This document shows positions 18,665 to 28,670 of a stretch of 64,000 nucleotides of DNA, piece after piece. The stretch is from the NCBI GenBank assembly GCA_947492105.1, contig CANLMN010000020.1:1-64000 (forward strand), written 5' to 3'. A model generated the notes under the pieces. It was not told the DNA's origin. It made no database searches and saw only the letters and a list, made by a program, of their open reading frames with translations. The stretch's first letter is position 1, and the number at the start of each line of letters is the position of its first letter. The translations under genes were made by a program, and so were the position numbers. Source of the DNA: an uncultured Aquimarina sp. Its GTDB lineage: Bacteria; Bacteroidota; Bacteroidia; Flavobacteriales; Flavobacteriaceae.

Positions 18665-18745
18665 GGTGATGTAACATAATCACAGTGTTTTTACATAAAA
18701 ATATATAGTGTCATTAGAATGAATTTATATACCTAAATGGATATT
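18665..18745. repeat. Half of a family A MITE-like element, reverse orientation
   Basis: The complement reads CCATTTAGGTATATAAATTC, then CTAATGACACT and TATGTAAAAACACTGTGATT, matching the left half of family A. The right half is absent. It lies in the gap before the Crp/Fnr gene. Confidence 0.65.
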
Positions 18746-18931
18746 ACTATCAAAAGTTACCCAACGAGATGAAGCAAATTGACATAAAATTATAGTAGAT
18801 TTGATATGTTCAAGTATTTCTAGGTTAATGTCGTTAATGATTTGAAATTTAGGCAAAAAGTTTCATTTTGTTTAGTATATTACCATCCATTATTTCTAGA
18901 AGTATGATTACATAACTATTTATTCAATTAC

Positions 18932-19636
18932 ATGGGAAATCACCACGATGAAGGCAGATGCGAAAATTGTATTATACGACAATTAAACGCATTGAAAACC
19001 CTCAGTAAACAAGAATTAAAGCGGATTTCGGATAGCAAAGTTACGAAGTCAGTAAAAAAGGGTGATGCCATTTTTGAAGAAGGAGAAAAGCTTAATGGGG
19101 TTTTTTGTGTGCGCAATGGAGTTTCCAAATTATCCAAAATGAGTGATAATGGCAAAGACCAGATTGTAAAAATAGCGACTAAAGGTGAAGTTCTTGGACA
19201 ACGTTCTGTAATTACAGAAGAGAAAACCAACCTCAGTGCTGTAGCATTGAATGATATGGAGGTGTGTTATATTCCCAAAAATTATCTTCAAGAGAGTATT
19301 AGTAATAATATAGCGTTTACCAAAGCTATATTAATCCATATGGCAAATGATCTGAAGTTTGCCGATGATGTCATTGTGAATATGGCACAAAAAACAGTAA
19401 GACAACGAATCGCAGAAACACTTCGTTATTTAGAAAAAAACTTCGGCATTGATGATGATGGGTATATTGCAATGACACTAACTCGCGAGGATATAGCTAA
19501 TGTTGTAGGTACTGCCAAAGAGGCTTGCATACGAACTTTGACCAGTTTTAAAAAAGAAGGCTGGATTACTACGGATAAAAAACGGATCAAAATAGAAGAT
19601 GATAAAGCATTATATCGCCTAATAGAAGATGTGTAA
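18932..19636 (+). CDS. Crp/Fnr-family transcriptional regulator
   Basis: A 234-residue regulator with a cyclic-nucleotide-binding-like barrel (about 30-140: KGDAIFEEGEKLNGVFCVRNG, KGEVLGQRSVITEE) and a C-terminal winged helix (about 165-225) whose recognition region is TREDIANVVGTAKEACIRTLTSFKKEGWI. The N-terminal CENCIIRQ has a CxxC pair, but there is no full four-Cys FNR set, so an oxygen-sensing cluster is unlikely. The effector is not predictable. It is not in an operon. Flavobacterial relatives often respond to redox or nitrosative stress, but the target genes are unknown here. Confidence 0.88.
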   Translation: MGNHHDEGRCENCIIRQLNALKTLSKQELKRISDSKVTKSVKKGDAIFEEGEKLNGVFCVRNGVSKLSKMSDNGKDQIVKIATKGEVLGQRSVITEEKTNLSAVALNDMEVCYIPKNYLQESISNNIAFTKAILIHMANDLKFADDVIVNMAQKTVRQRIAETLRYLEKNFGIDDDGYIAMTLTREDIANVVGTAKEACIRTLTSFKKEGWITTDKKRIKIEDDKALYRLIEDV

Positions 19637-19736
19637 CGATGGTTAGGGGATTCCTTTTAGGTATCCCAAAATCTATATGACTTTAATACAGCTCATAAAA
19701 CGCCTAATATTTTGGTTGTCTGTGGTATGAAGTTGT

Positions 19737-19889
19737 GCCGATTGAGGTATATAACTTCATATTAATGACACTATCTTTTTTTTAGCTAAAAATATCGTGC
19801 TTTTATGGTATGCCTTAGTTGTGGAATATATGAACAAGGCATTTAAATGGATAAAGAATAATGCGCTATTATATAGCTAATTTGGTAGT
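19737..19889. repeat. MITE-like element, family A (copy A5)
   Basis: A nearly complete copy: left GATTGAGGTATATAACTTCA, then AATGACACT, then GGAATATATGAACAAGGCAT, then right TATATAGCTAATTTGGTAGT. Its right end is exactly where the adjacent gene relic starts, so it may have helped cut off the 5' part of that gene. Confidence 0.75.
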
Positions 19890-20255
19890 ATTAGCAACAA
19901 TCTATCCTAATCCTTCTCTTGATTATTTTGTACTAGACTTTTCTACTCTTTCAATAAAAGAGGAAATAACACCATTTATCCTTTTGAATTTACTGGGATA
20001 AAATTTTCTTTTTCGCCTCGGCTTCGGTATAAAAATAAACCGTAACTAATGCTATGCTTGATTTTTCTGCTGAAGCTGAAACAAAAAAATCTTTTTTTTC
20101 CGATAAATTCAAACAACAAATAGGATACGCTAGAGGTCACTAATATTGCTGGTAAGAAAATATTGCAAGAAATCAGGTGTCAGTACTTCGTTACCATATC
20201 GTGTGGATGTTTTTGGCTTTATTTCAGTTCTTTATGCAAGATCATTTGAAAAATA
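19888..20255 (+). pseudogene. 3' remnant of a third T9SS beta-propeller paralogue, interrupted by a MITE
   Basis: Two pieces match the last part of the intact gene that follows. 19888-19968 corresponds to the start of its sorting domain (TTAGCAACAATCTATCCTAA in place of TTAGCAACGATATATCCTAA), and 20126-20220 to the region encoding EVTNIAGKK and SLPYRVD. Between them sits a family C element of about 158 bp. After 20220 the frame decays. The relic even keeps a version of the paralogues' terminator at 20296-20340. So the locus once had at least three tandem copies, of which only the 3' end of this one survives. Confidence 0.85.
19969..20126. repeat. MITE-like element, family C, inserted in the gene remnant (copy C1)
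   Basis: Left end ACCATTTATCCTTTTGAATT and right end ATAAATTCAAACAACAAATA are inverted repeats of about 28 bp. The interior has a second inverted pair (CTTCGGTATAAAAATAAACC with the region around TCTGCTGAAGCTGAAACA). The intact paralogue reads GAGGAAATAACGCTAGAGG with no insert, so this is a direct empty-site comparison showing a 2-4 bp TA/AC target. Confidence 0.85.
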
Positions 20256-20287
20256 ATTCCAAGTTAATAATTAGGGTCTTTTTCTGT
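20240..20287. repeat. Fragment of family B, reverse orientation
   Basis: ATCATTTGAAAAATAATTCC followed by AAGTTAATAATTAGGGTCTT matches one end of family B in reverse (compare 29596-29645). The other end is missing. Confidence 0.55.
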
Positions 20288-20295
20288 TTTTTTTG

Positions 20296-20340
20296 ACAAA
20301 AGTTCTTTTCTTTTTTTAATAAAAAAGGAACTTTTTGTTG
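20296..20340 (+). terminator. Terminator retained from the decayed paralogue
   Basis: ACAAAAGTTCTTTTC pairs imperfectly with AAAAAAGGAACTTTTTGT and is followed by TGTTT. It is the same design as the terminator at 24160-24205 after the intact paralogue, supporting origin by tandem duplication. Confidence 0.7.
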
Positions 20341-20425
20341 TTTAATGTCTTATTTGCGAGGTAGGGTATTTTGTAGTTCATACGTTCTATTAATGAATAC
20401 TTTCGAAATAACTAATTTTAAAAAA

Positions 20426-23400
20426 ATGATAACACTAAAACGAAAAACCTTCCTTTTTCTACTGGGTCTATGCATAGGTTTAGTTAGTAGTTTTGGACAG
20501 GTTAGCCCTACACAGAAGAACGAACCATTACGCGGAAAACCTTTAAGTAAAGCTATCCAGAAACTATTTGATAGTAGACGTAATGGAGGTAAACCAACAT
20601 CACGTCAAGACAATGCAAGGTTACGAACAGAATGGGAATATAATAGGGTCAAGGATCCCAAAACTGGTAGGATTCCTACGAATATCTTGGAATTAGAGCA
20701 GCAATTCTCTCAAGGTATAGAGGTCGATGAGAGTTTTAGAAAAGCTACAAAAGCCCAAGGTAAATCAACAAAAGCTCAAGGTCCAGACATGGAATATTGG
20801 AAAAACAGAGGGCCGTTTAATGTTGGAGGGCGTACGAGAGCACTAGCTATAGATAGAAGTAATGAGAATGTAATTTTGGCAGGCGGAGTCTCCGGTGGCT
20901 TATGGCGTTCTGAGAATGGTGGCAATTCTTGGCAAAAAGTAACAACCAATCAACAATCACATAGTATTACCTATATTATTCAAGATCCAAGACAAGGAGA
21001 AGAAAATGTATGGTATTATACCAGTGGAGAATTATTCCTTAATACAGCCGGGTATATTGAAAATGATGAAAGATTTATTGGCGCAACGTATTTTGGTTCT
21101 GGGATTTATAAATCTGTAGATGGCGCACGAACTTTTACCCTTTTGGAGAGTACCAATGATGATGATATTACACAGGACTCTCCTTTTGATTTGGTGAACT
21201 CTATAGCAATTGATCCCAAGACAGGTGCTATTTATGCAGCCACCCACATGGGAATTTATAAATCTGCTGATGCTGGAGCTACTTTTACTGCTGTTTTGTC
21301 CAACAATTCTAGATTACAAAATACGGAGATTCATAGTACCCAAGATGGAGTTTTATATGCTTCTATTGCTTCAGGTAATGATACAGCAGGAATATACACT
21401 TCTATAGATGGTGACAAATGGACTAGACTTCCAATTTTTGATGAATTAAGTAATAATTTTATTAGAGCGTTAATAACCTCTAATACGGAAAATAATACAA
21501 TTCATATTTTTGCTGCTTATGATTCTAATAATAGATTAATTAAATACACACCTGCTTCAGGTATAGAGGAAGAAAAGATTATAGATTTAAGTACAATAAT
21601 CCCCTATGTAAATACCCAAGGAGGTTATAACATGGTTCTAAAAGCACATCCCACTGATCCGAACTTAATGTTTTTGGGCGGAGTTATTTTGTATCGCTCA
21701 GCTTCTGGTTTTGAAGAAATAGATGAAACGATTATCGGTGGGAATCATTCAAATCCAAATAGTTTTGATTACGGTGTTTTAGGGAGATTCGTGTCAGTTA
21801 CTTATCCTAATCATCACCAAGATCAACACCTATTGGTGTTTTATCCTTCAGATCCTCTACGCGCATTATCTGGCAATGACGGAGGAGTGTACCGGACAGA
21901 GGATATTACCAAATCAGTGACTAATAGAGATGGGACAACGGTTAATTGGACACCACTTAATAATGGATTTCTTACAACGCAGGCATATCATGTTGCTATG
22001 GATATGGAGACAAGTAGTACAGATCTCGTAGCAGGTTTTCAGGATAATGGAACTTGGTTTACAGATTCTGATCAGTCTGATACCCCATGGGTACAAGATT
22101 TAGGAGGTGATGGAGGCTATAATGCTATAACAGAATTTGGGAGGGTACGGTATGTATCTTTACAAAATGGAGCAATAACAAAGTTGAAATTTGATGATTA
22201 TGGAAATTATGTAAACTTTACTTCCATTTCTGGATCTATTATTCCTATTGGAATACAAGAATTTCAATTTATAACGCCTTTTGTAATTGATCCTAATGAA
22301 ATAAATACTATGTATTTACCAAATTCAAATGGAGAACTGTATCGTATAGACCGATTGGATGAAGTACCTGCAGGAGATTTAGAAGCCCTTAATATTGGAC
22401 CTATTTTGGAATCACGAAAAACTATTTTTAGTACGTTTGACAGAAATAACAAAATAACGGCACTTGATGTTTCTAGATACCCAATAAAACATCGTGTATA
22501 TGCTGGAACACAAACAGGTAAGGTGTTCAGAGTTGAAAATGCGGATGGAGCTAATCCAGAAATTGTAGATATCTCAGAAAACAAAGGTTTGCCTGAGGGA
22601 TATATCAATGACATTACTATAGATCCTTCTAATTCAGATAGAGTACTCGTAGTTTTTTCTAATTATGGTATTCCAAGTGTTTTTTTGACTAATGATGCAG
22701 GAGAGACGTGGATTGATATCAGTGGTAACTTAGAAGAAAATGCAGATGGAAGTGGTAATGGTCCTTCTGTTCGATGTGCTGGATTTTTGGGTAGTGGAGC
22801 TGGTAAAAGAGCACAACGTAGACAAACATTATTTGTTGGTACATCTACCGGACTCTATACAAATAGTAATGTACGAGAAGGAACTACCCGATGGAAAAGA
22901 GAAGAGTTTGCTATCGGTAATGTTGTTATTGATGAGTTGACTATTCGCAAAGATGGCTTTGTTGCAATTGCTACTCATGGTAGGGGTATTTTTAGTGCGC
23001 GGTTTCCTGTTACCGATAGCTTACCAGATTTTCTGCGACAACAAAAGAGTTTGAAGGATATTACTGAGGTTTTGACAGAAGATAATCGAGATGTTCTAAC
23101 TACGATAGCTGTAAAAGATGTGTTTGTTAAACCTTTTGAAGACGTGTTGCTGTCAGTTGAAGGATCTAATGATACTATTGCCAAAGCTCAAATCAAAGAC
23201 GGTAATATTATTATTATTAACAAAGGAGGTGTTAGAGGTGTTGTACGATTTACCTTAATAGGAAAGGTTGGAGAGGAACAATTATCAACTTCTTTTGATA
23301 TTGTTTATGAAAAGGAAGGTTTATTCCATCAAAATAATGCAGAATTTGATACTACTGAGTTGGAACTACCTTCCTATTATTTTGATGATAATGATCTAAT

Positions 23401-24136
23401 CATTGCAGCTGATGACTTTGTCATTCCGTCGGGTCAAACTTGGAGTATAGATCGTTTTCTGGGTATTGGGGATAGTTTTGGTGAAACAGAACCATGGAAT
23501 GGTGTTGCTGTTATTTATGCAAATGATAATGGTAAACCAGGTAAAGAAGTATATCGTAGCGAACCAATTACGACAAGAAAAAATAGCAATGAAGAGACTT
23601 ATGAACTTTTGGATATTGAATTATCAAAACCTTTAGCTTTATCAGCTGGTAGATATTGGGTATCTTTGTACGCTATATCGGAATTAGATAGAGGTAATTT
23701 TTGGTTTTGGGACACACAGGAGCTTAGGAACGGTAATGAAGCTGTATTTATAGAGCCAGGTGGATCTTTTTCACGTTTCAGTACATCTGAAGCAAACCCT
23801 GAGTTTAGATATGATTTGAAATTTCAACTATTTGGATCACTTATAGGAACCAATTCTAATGGAAATAAGATAACTGCTACAGATGAGCAGTTATTAGCAA
23901 CGATATATCCTAATCCTTCTCTTGATTATTTTGTACTAAACTTTTCTACTCTTTCATTAAAAGAGGAAATAACGCTAGAGGTCACTAATATCGCTGGCAA
24001 GAAGGTATTGCAAAAATCAGGTATCAGTACTTCGTTACCATACCGTGTGGATGCTTCTGGTTTTGCTCCTGGCCTTTATATAGTAACAATTAATGGAGCT
24101 ACACAAAGCAAAACTTTTAAAGTAATTAAAAGATAG
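20426..24136 (+). CDS. Very large secreted Asp-box beta-propeller protein with T9SS sorting domain (paralogue 1)
   Basis: A 1,236-residue secreted protein. I choose ATG 20426 because it gives a clean signal peptide (MITLKRKTFLFLLGLCIGLV, then SSFGQ) that aligns with the start of the next paralogue; an upstream in-frame ATG at 20345 adds an unlikely leader. After a basic proregion (about 30-125) comes a sortilin/BNR-like propeller (about 130-860) with Asp-box motifs such as SENGGNSW (162-169), SVDGARTF, SADAGATF and TNDAGETW. One Ig-like unit, a lectin-like beta region (IPSGQTWSIDRFLGIGDSFG) and a Por domain (last 80 residues, ATIYPNPSLDYF) follow. No hydrolase residues are evident, so binding or adhesion to polymers or cells is the likely role. 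Terminators suggest it is transcribed alone. Confidence 0.88.
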   Translation: MITLKRKTFLFLLGLCIGLVSSFGQVSPTQKNEPLRGKPLSKAIQKLFDSRRNGGKPTSRQDNARLRTEWEYNRVKDPKTGRIPTNILELEQQFSQGIEVDESFRKATKAQGKSTKAQGPDMEYWKNRGPFNVGGRTRALAIDRSNENVILAGGVSGGLWRSENGGNSWQKVTTNQQSHSITYIIQDPRQGEENVWYYTSGELFLNTAGYIENDERFIGATYFGSGIYKSVDGARTFTLLESTNDDDITQDSPFDLVNSIAIDPKTGAIYAATHMGIYKSADAGATFTAVLSNNSRLQNTEIHSTQDGVLYASIASGNDTAGIYTSIDGDKWTRLPIFDELSNNFIRALITSNTENNTIHIFAAYDSNNRLIKYTPASGIEEEKIIDLSTIIPYVNTQGGYNMVLKAHPTDPNLMFLGGVILYRSASGFEEIDETIIGGNHSNPNSFDYGVLGRFVSVTYPNHHQDQHLLVFYPSDPLRALSGNDGGVYRTEDITKSVTNRDGTTVNWTPLNNGFLTTQAYHVAMDMETSSTDLVAGFQDNGTWFTDSDQSDTPWVQDLGGDGGYNAITEFGRVRYVSLQNGAITKLKFDDYGNYVNFTSISGSIIPIGIQEFQFITPFVIDPNEINTMYLPNSNGELYRIDRLDEVPAGDLEALNIGPILESRKTIFSTFDRNNKITALDVSRYPIKHRVYAGTQTGKVFRVENADGANPEIVDISENKGLPEGYINDITIDPSNSDRVLVVFSNYGIPSVFLTNDAGETWIDISGNLEENADGSGNGPSVRCAGFLGSGAGKRAQRRQTLFVGTSTGLYTNSNVREGTTRWKREEFAIGNVVIDELTIRKDGFVAIATHGRGIFSARFPVTDSLPDFLRQQKSLKDITEVLTEDNRDVLTTIAVKDVFVKPFEDVLLSVEGSNDTIAKAQIKDGNIIIINKGGVRGVVRFTLIGKVGEEQLSTSFDIVYEKEGLFHQNNAEFDTTELELPSYYFDDNDLIIAADDFVIPSGQTWSIDRFLGIGDSFGETEPWNGVAVIYANDNGKPGKEVYRSEPITTRKNSNEETYELLDIELSKPLALSAGRYWVSLYAISELDRGNFWFWDTQELRNGNEAVFIEPGGSFSRFSTSEANPEFRYDLKFQLFGSLIGTNSNGNKITATDEQLLATIYPNPSLDYFVLNFSTLSLKEEITLEVTNIAGKKVLQKSGISTSLPYRVDASGFAPGLYIVTINGATQSKTFKVIKR

Positions 24137-24159
24137 TTCATTTTGGTCCTATTATTTTG

Positions 24160-24205
24160 ACAAAAGTTCCTTCTGTATAAAAAAGAAGGAACTTTTGTTG
24201 TTTTA
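24160..24205 (+). terminator. Rho-independent terminator of paralogue 1
   Basis: A perfect 14-bp stem (ACAAAAGTTCCTTC at 24160-24173 with GAAGGAACTTTTGT at 24185-24198) has an 11-nt loop and a T-rich 3' side (TGTTTT). It is placed 24 bp after the stop. Confidence 0.9.
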
Positions 24206-24281
24206 GCACCTATTTGGGGGTAGGGTATTTTGAAATTGAAACGTTCAATAAACAAAATATTAAAATTACCCACTAAGAAAG

Positions 24282-27200
24282 ATGAAAAGACCAAAAACTA
24301 AACCATTTCTTTTATTGTTGTTAGGCTTTTGTATAAGTTTAGGAATCAGTTATGGACAAAGTACACCTTTACAAAAGACAACGCCACTAAGAGGCAAAGC
24401 TCTGAGCAAAGCTACTCAAAAACTGTTTGATAGTAGGCACAATGGAAGCGAATCAGCATCAAGATTCGATAATGCAGTAGTACGTTCCGAATGGGAATAT
24501 AATAGGGTCAAGGATCCCAAAACTGGTAGGATTCCTACGAATATCTTGGAATTAGAGCAGCAATTCTCTCAAGGTATAGAGGTGAATAGAAGCTTTAGAA
24601 GAGCCACAAAAGCCCAAGGAAAATCTGCAAAGGGTTCGGCCATGGAATATTGGAAAAATAGAGGGCCATTTAATGTAGGAGGTCGTACGAGAGCACTGGC
24701 TATAGATAGAAGTAATGAGAATGTAATTTTGGCAGGCGGAGTCTCCGGTGGCTTATGGCGTTCTGAGAATGGTGGCAATTCTTGGCAAAAAGTAACAACC
24801 AATCAACAGTCACACAGTATTACCTATATTATTCAAGACCCCAGACAAGGACATGAAAACGTATGGTATTATACCAGTGGAGAAATAATCAATAATAGCG
24901 CAGGGTATATTGAAAATGATGAACGATTTATTGGTGCAACGTATTTTGGTTCTGGTATTTACAAATCTGTAGATGGCGCACGAACTTTTACGCTTTTGGA
25001 GAGTACCAATGATGATGATATTACACAGGCCTCTCCTTTTGATTTGGTAAACTCTATAACCATGAACCCCAAAACAGGTGCGATCTATGTAGCCACTCAC
25101 ATGGGAATTTATAAATCCGCTGATGCTGGAGCTACTTTTACTGCTGTTTTATCTAATAATTCTAGATTACAAAATACGGAAATTCACAGTACCCAAGATG
25201 GAGTTTTATATGCTGCTATTGCCGCTAATAATGATACCTCCGGAATATACACCTCTGTAGATGGTGAGCAGTGGACACAGCTCAATCCAGAAATCTTTGT
25301 GAATAATACTGGTGATAGATTTGTTAGAGCCATAATAGCTTCTCATACATCCAGTAAAGAGGTCTATGTTTTTGCTACATATGATGATGGTTTTCGTTCT
25401 GTAAATAATAAACTTATTAGATACCGCTCTTCTGAGACGGAAGGACAAAAATGGACGGATTTAAGCGCTAATCTACCACGTGCGATTGATACTCAAACGG
25501 GATACAATATGGTACTCAGGGTACATCCTAATGATCCAAATTTGGTGTTTGTTGGGGGGGTCTCTTTGCATCGTTCTAGTACAGCATTTACCAAAAATGA
25601 TGCTCAGCTTATTGGAGGGGCTAATTTTAGAAAAAACAGAGGTTCGACCTCAAATGCTATTTCAGTACGTCTATACACTAATCATCATGCTGATCAACAC
25701 GCCCTAGTGTTTTATCCTTCTGATCCTTTTCGTGCATTATCAGGCAATGATGGGGGAGTATATCAAACAGATGATATTACCGATTCAGAGATCAAAAGGG
25801 TAAATGAAACAGTGGATTGGACGCCACTCAATAATGGCTTTCTTACCACACAGGCATACCATGTTGCTATGGATTTGGAAACCAGTAGTACAGATTTAAT
25901 GGCAGGTTTTCAGGATAGTGGATCATGGTTTACGAATTCTTCAAACAAAGAAGATCCCTGGGTACATGATTTGGGAGGTGATGGGGGCTATAATGCCATC
26001 ACAGAATCCGGAAAAATACGCTATATGTCTTCACAGGGTGGTAGAATCTATAGATTGCAATTTGATGAGAATGGTGAATACCTAAACTTTTCTATCGTGG
26101 CTGGGTCAAGTAGTCCTTTTTTTTCTAATGGACAATTTATTACACCTTTTAGCATTGACCCTAATCATATTAATAGTTTGTATTATCCAAATTTGCAAGG
26201 GAATTTGATTAGAGCTAGACGTTTGAATAAAAGAAGAACGGGTAATAACGATGGTTTGCGTAATGATGAATATGAAGTTTCGGTTTGGAAAGCTCCAATA
26301 GATGAAACGATAACTGCTTTGGACGTATCCAAGTATCCTGTAAGACATCGGGTATATATTGGTACAAATATTGGCAAAATTATGAGGATTGATCAGGCTA
26401 ATACAGATACCCCAGAGATTATAGATGTCTCAGAGAATAAAGGTTTGCCAAACGGAGGATATATTAATGATATTACAGTAGATCCTTCTAATTCGGACAG
26501 GGTTCTTGCCATTTTTTCTAATTATGGTATTCCGAGTGTTTTTTTAACAAATGATGCAGGAGAGACATGGATTGATATCAGTGGTAACTTAGAAGAAAAT
26601 GTAGATGGAAGTGGTAATGGTCCCTCTGTTCGATGTGCTGGTTTCTTGGGGAGTGGAGAGAATAGAAGGACACAGCGTAGACAAACATTATTTGTTGGTA
26701 CATCTACGGGACTGTATACTAATAGTAATGTGAGGACTGGTACGACTCGATGGAAAAAAGAAGAGTTTGCTATTGGTAATGTCGTTATTGATGAGTTATC
26801 CATCCGAAAAGACGGATTCGTTGCTGTAGCGACCCATGGTAGAGGTATCTTTACTGCGCGTTATCCAATTGTGGATAGTTTGCCAAGTTTTAATAGTACA
26901 CAGCGACAAGATATAGAAGATCTTACTGTAACATTAGATTTCTTTAATCAATCTGGTACGCTTACAAGTGTAGATATAGAAGATGTTTTTGTTAATCCTT
27001 CAGAAAAAATCGTGTTTTCTGCTACCAGTTCTGATACTAGTATTGCTCAGGTAACACTTAAGGATAATAAAATAGGTATTGTCAAGGAGGACTTCAATGA
27101 GGGAGAAATAGTAGTCACCCTGATAGCTAGCTCTGGAGCAGAAGAGGTGTCAACAACTTTTAAGGTGAATTTTGTCAGACCAGAATTAAATAAATTAGCT

Positions 27201-28271
27201 GATCTTACTGTAAACTTACTTGAAAAGGAAGAAGCAACGCTTGTTGATTTCTCCACTATTTTTGATAAACCATTAGTTGATGTAACCTTTTCTGTAGCAA
27301 GTTCAAATACCGAAATAGCACAGGCAATAATCAAAGAAGATCAAATAGGTATTACCAATCAAAACAAAGTAGAAGGTGCTGCTATAATTACCTTGACTCT
27401 CACTTCGGGAGTTAATACTTTAACCGTACCCTTTACTATCACCTATAGCAATGAGTTGCTCAGACAGAATGATCCAAATTCTGATTCACTTGATCTTATA
27501 GACTCTTTTGAAGAGGAAGGAACTGATTTTTTTGTTATTGCTGCAGATGATTTTACGATCCCAGAAGGAGAAACCTGGAGTATAGAACGTTTGCGAGGCA
27601 TTGGAGATAGTCGGGATGAGGATCAACCTTGGAGTGGTGTTGCGGTTATTTATAGTGATGATAATGGGGAGCCTGGAGCAGAAATATATCGTAGCGAGCC
27701 AATTATGACAACCAAAGATCGTGATGAGGAGTTTTATAATATGCTAAATATTGAACTCCCAGAGGCTATTAATTTATCTTCTGGAGCCTATTGGATATCG
27801 TTATACACGATTTCAGAGATAGATAGAGCTAATTCGTGGACTTGGATAGAACAAGATTTTACAAATGGACACGAAGCTGTTATAATGGAAACAGGTGTTC
27901 CTTTTTTACCTATTAGTGAAGTATTTGGTGATCCGGAGTTTAAGTTTGATTTAAAATTTCAACTATTTGGTACATTTGTAGAGGCTAATCCTACTGGAAA
28001 CAAAACAACTACAGCCAATAAGCAACTACTAGCAACGATCTATCCTAATCCTTCTCTTGAGTATTTTGTGCTAGATTTTTCTACCCTTCCAATAAAAGAG
28101 GAAGTAACACTAGTAGTCACTAATATCTCTGGCAAAACGGTATTACAGAAATCAGGGATCCATACCTCATTACCATACCGCGTGGATACTTCTGGTTTTG
28201 CACCAGGGTTTTATGTAGTAACAATCAAAGGAGCCACGCAAAGCAAAAGCTTTAAAGTAATTAAGAAGTAG
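24282..28271 (+). CDS. Very large secreted Asp-box beta-propeller protein with T9SS sorting domain (paralogue 2)
   Basis: A 1,329-residue paralogue of the preceding gene with the same plan: signal peptide (LLLLLGFCISLGISYGQ), proregion, Asp-box propeller (SENGGNSW, SVDGARTF, SADAGATF, TNDAGETW), Ig-like units, lectin-like region (IPEGETWSIERLRGIGD) and Por domain (ATIYPNPSLEYF). The main difference is two Ig-like units in tandem (starting near DLTVTLDFF and ADLTVNLLEK) where paralogue 1 has one. Blocks of about 90-110 bp in the proregion and first blade are identical in DNA to paralogue 1, while other parts diverge, which points to gene conversion. It has its own terminator. The function is probably surface binding. 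Confidence 0.88.
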   Translation: MKRPKTKPFLLLLLGFCISLGISYGQSTPLQKTTPLRGKALSKATQKLFDSRHNGSESASRFDNAVVRSEWEYNRVKDPKTGRIPTNILELEQQFSQGIEVNRSFRRATKAQGKSAKGSAMEYWKNRGPFNVGGRTRALAIDRSNENVILAGGVSGGLWRSENGGNSWQKVTTNQQSHSITYIIQDPRQGHENVWYYTSGEIINNSAGYIENDERFIGATYFGSGIYKSVDGARTFTLLESTNDDDITQASPFDLVNSITMNPKTGAIYVATHMGIYKSADAGATFTAVLSNNSRLQNTEIHSTQDGVLYAAIAANNDTSGIYTSVDGEQWTQLNPEIFVNNTGDRFVRAIIASHTSSKEVYVFATYDDGFRSVNNKLIRYRSSETEGQKWTDLSANLPRAIDTQTGYNMVLRVHPNDPNLVFVGGVSLHRSSTAFTKNDAQLIGGANFRKNRGSTSNAISVRLYTNHHADQHALVFYPSDPFRALSGNDGGVYQTDDITDSEIKRVNETVDWTPLNNGFLTTQAYHVAMDLETSSTDLMAGFQDSGSWFTNSSNKEDPWVHDLGGDGGYNAITESGKIRYMSSQGGRIYRLQFDENGEYLNFSIVAGSSSPFFSNGQFITPFSIDPNHINSLYYPNLQGNLIRARRLNKRRTGNNDGLRNDEYEVSVWKAPIDETITALDVSKYPVRHRVYIGTNIGKIMRIDQANTDTPEIIDVSENKGLPNGGYINDITVDPSNSDRVLAIFSNYGIPSVFLTNDAGETWIDISGNLEENVDGSGNGPSVRCAGFLGSGENRRTQRRQTLFVGTSTGLYTNSNVRTGTTRWKKEEFAIGNVVIDELSIRKDGFVAVATHGRGIFTARYPIVDSLPSFNSTQRQDIEDLTVTLDFFNQSGTLTSVDIEDVFVNPSEKIVFSATSSDTSIAQVTLKDNKIGIVKEDFNEGEIVVTLIASSGAEEVSTTFKVNFVRPELNKLADLTVNLLEKEEATLVDFSTIFDKPLVDVTFSVASSNTEIAQAIIKEDQIGITNQNKVEGAAIITLTLTSGVNTLTVPFTITYSNELLRQNDPNSDSLDLIDSFEEEGTDFFVIAADDFTIPEGETWSIERLRGIGDSRDEDQPWSGVAVIYSDDNGEPGAEIYRSEPIMTTKDRDEEFYNMLNIELPEAINLSSGAYWISLYTISEIDRANSWTWIEQDFTNGHEAVIMETGVPFLPISEVFGDPEFKFDLKFQLFGTFVEANPTGNKTTTANKQLLATIYPNPSLEYFVLDFSTLPIKEEVTLVVTNISGKTVLQKSGIHTSLPYRVDTSGFAPGFYVVTIKGATQSKSFKVIKK

Positions 28272-28337
28272 TTTTTTTTATCAAAATAGTTGAATGCTCT
28301 AAGTGATACCAATAATTGGTATGATAATAGTTTTCAA

Positions 28338-28385
28338 AATACAAAAATCGCTGAGATACTGGTTTCAGCGATTTTTGTATTAAAA
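28338..28385 (+). terminator. Rho-independent terminator of paralogue 2
   Basis: A perfect 17-bp stem (AATACAAAAATCGCTGA at 28338-28354 with TCAGCGATTTTTGTATT at 28365-28381) has a 10-nt loop. It lies about 70 bp past the stop and is symmetrical, so it may work in both directions. Confidence 0.85.
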
Positions 28386-28423
28386 AAGAGATACAGTATA
28401 ACACCAATTGAATTACATTTAAT

Positions 28424-28505
28424 ACAATTTAGGTATATAAACACCTATTAATGGAACTGTTATTTTTTATGTAAAAACACCGTGATGCTATTACATAGCC
28501 TTCCT
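28424..28505. repeat. Left half of a family A MITE-like element
   Basis: Contains CAATTTAGGTATATAAACAC, then TGTAAAAACACCGTGATGCT and ACATAGCC, and stops at the family midpoint. It occupies part of the 28272-28715 gap. Confidence 0.65.
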
Positions 28506-28670
28506 CACAAGAACCCCTAGTATTTGCAGTGTAGGTACAGAAAAATTACTCAAAAGAGCTATTTGCCAAAATCAATTTTGCGATCTGACCAGATGATCTT
28601 CAAAAACTTTGATTATCGAACGTAGCGCTATGTATTTTATATAAAAATGCTAAAAAAATAAAAGAGTTAC

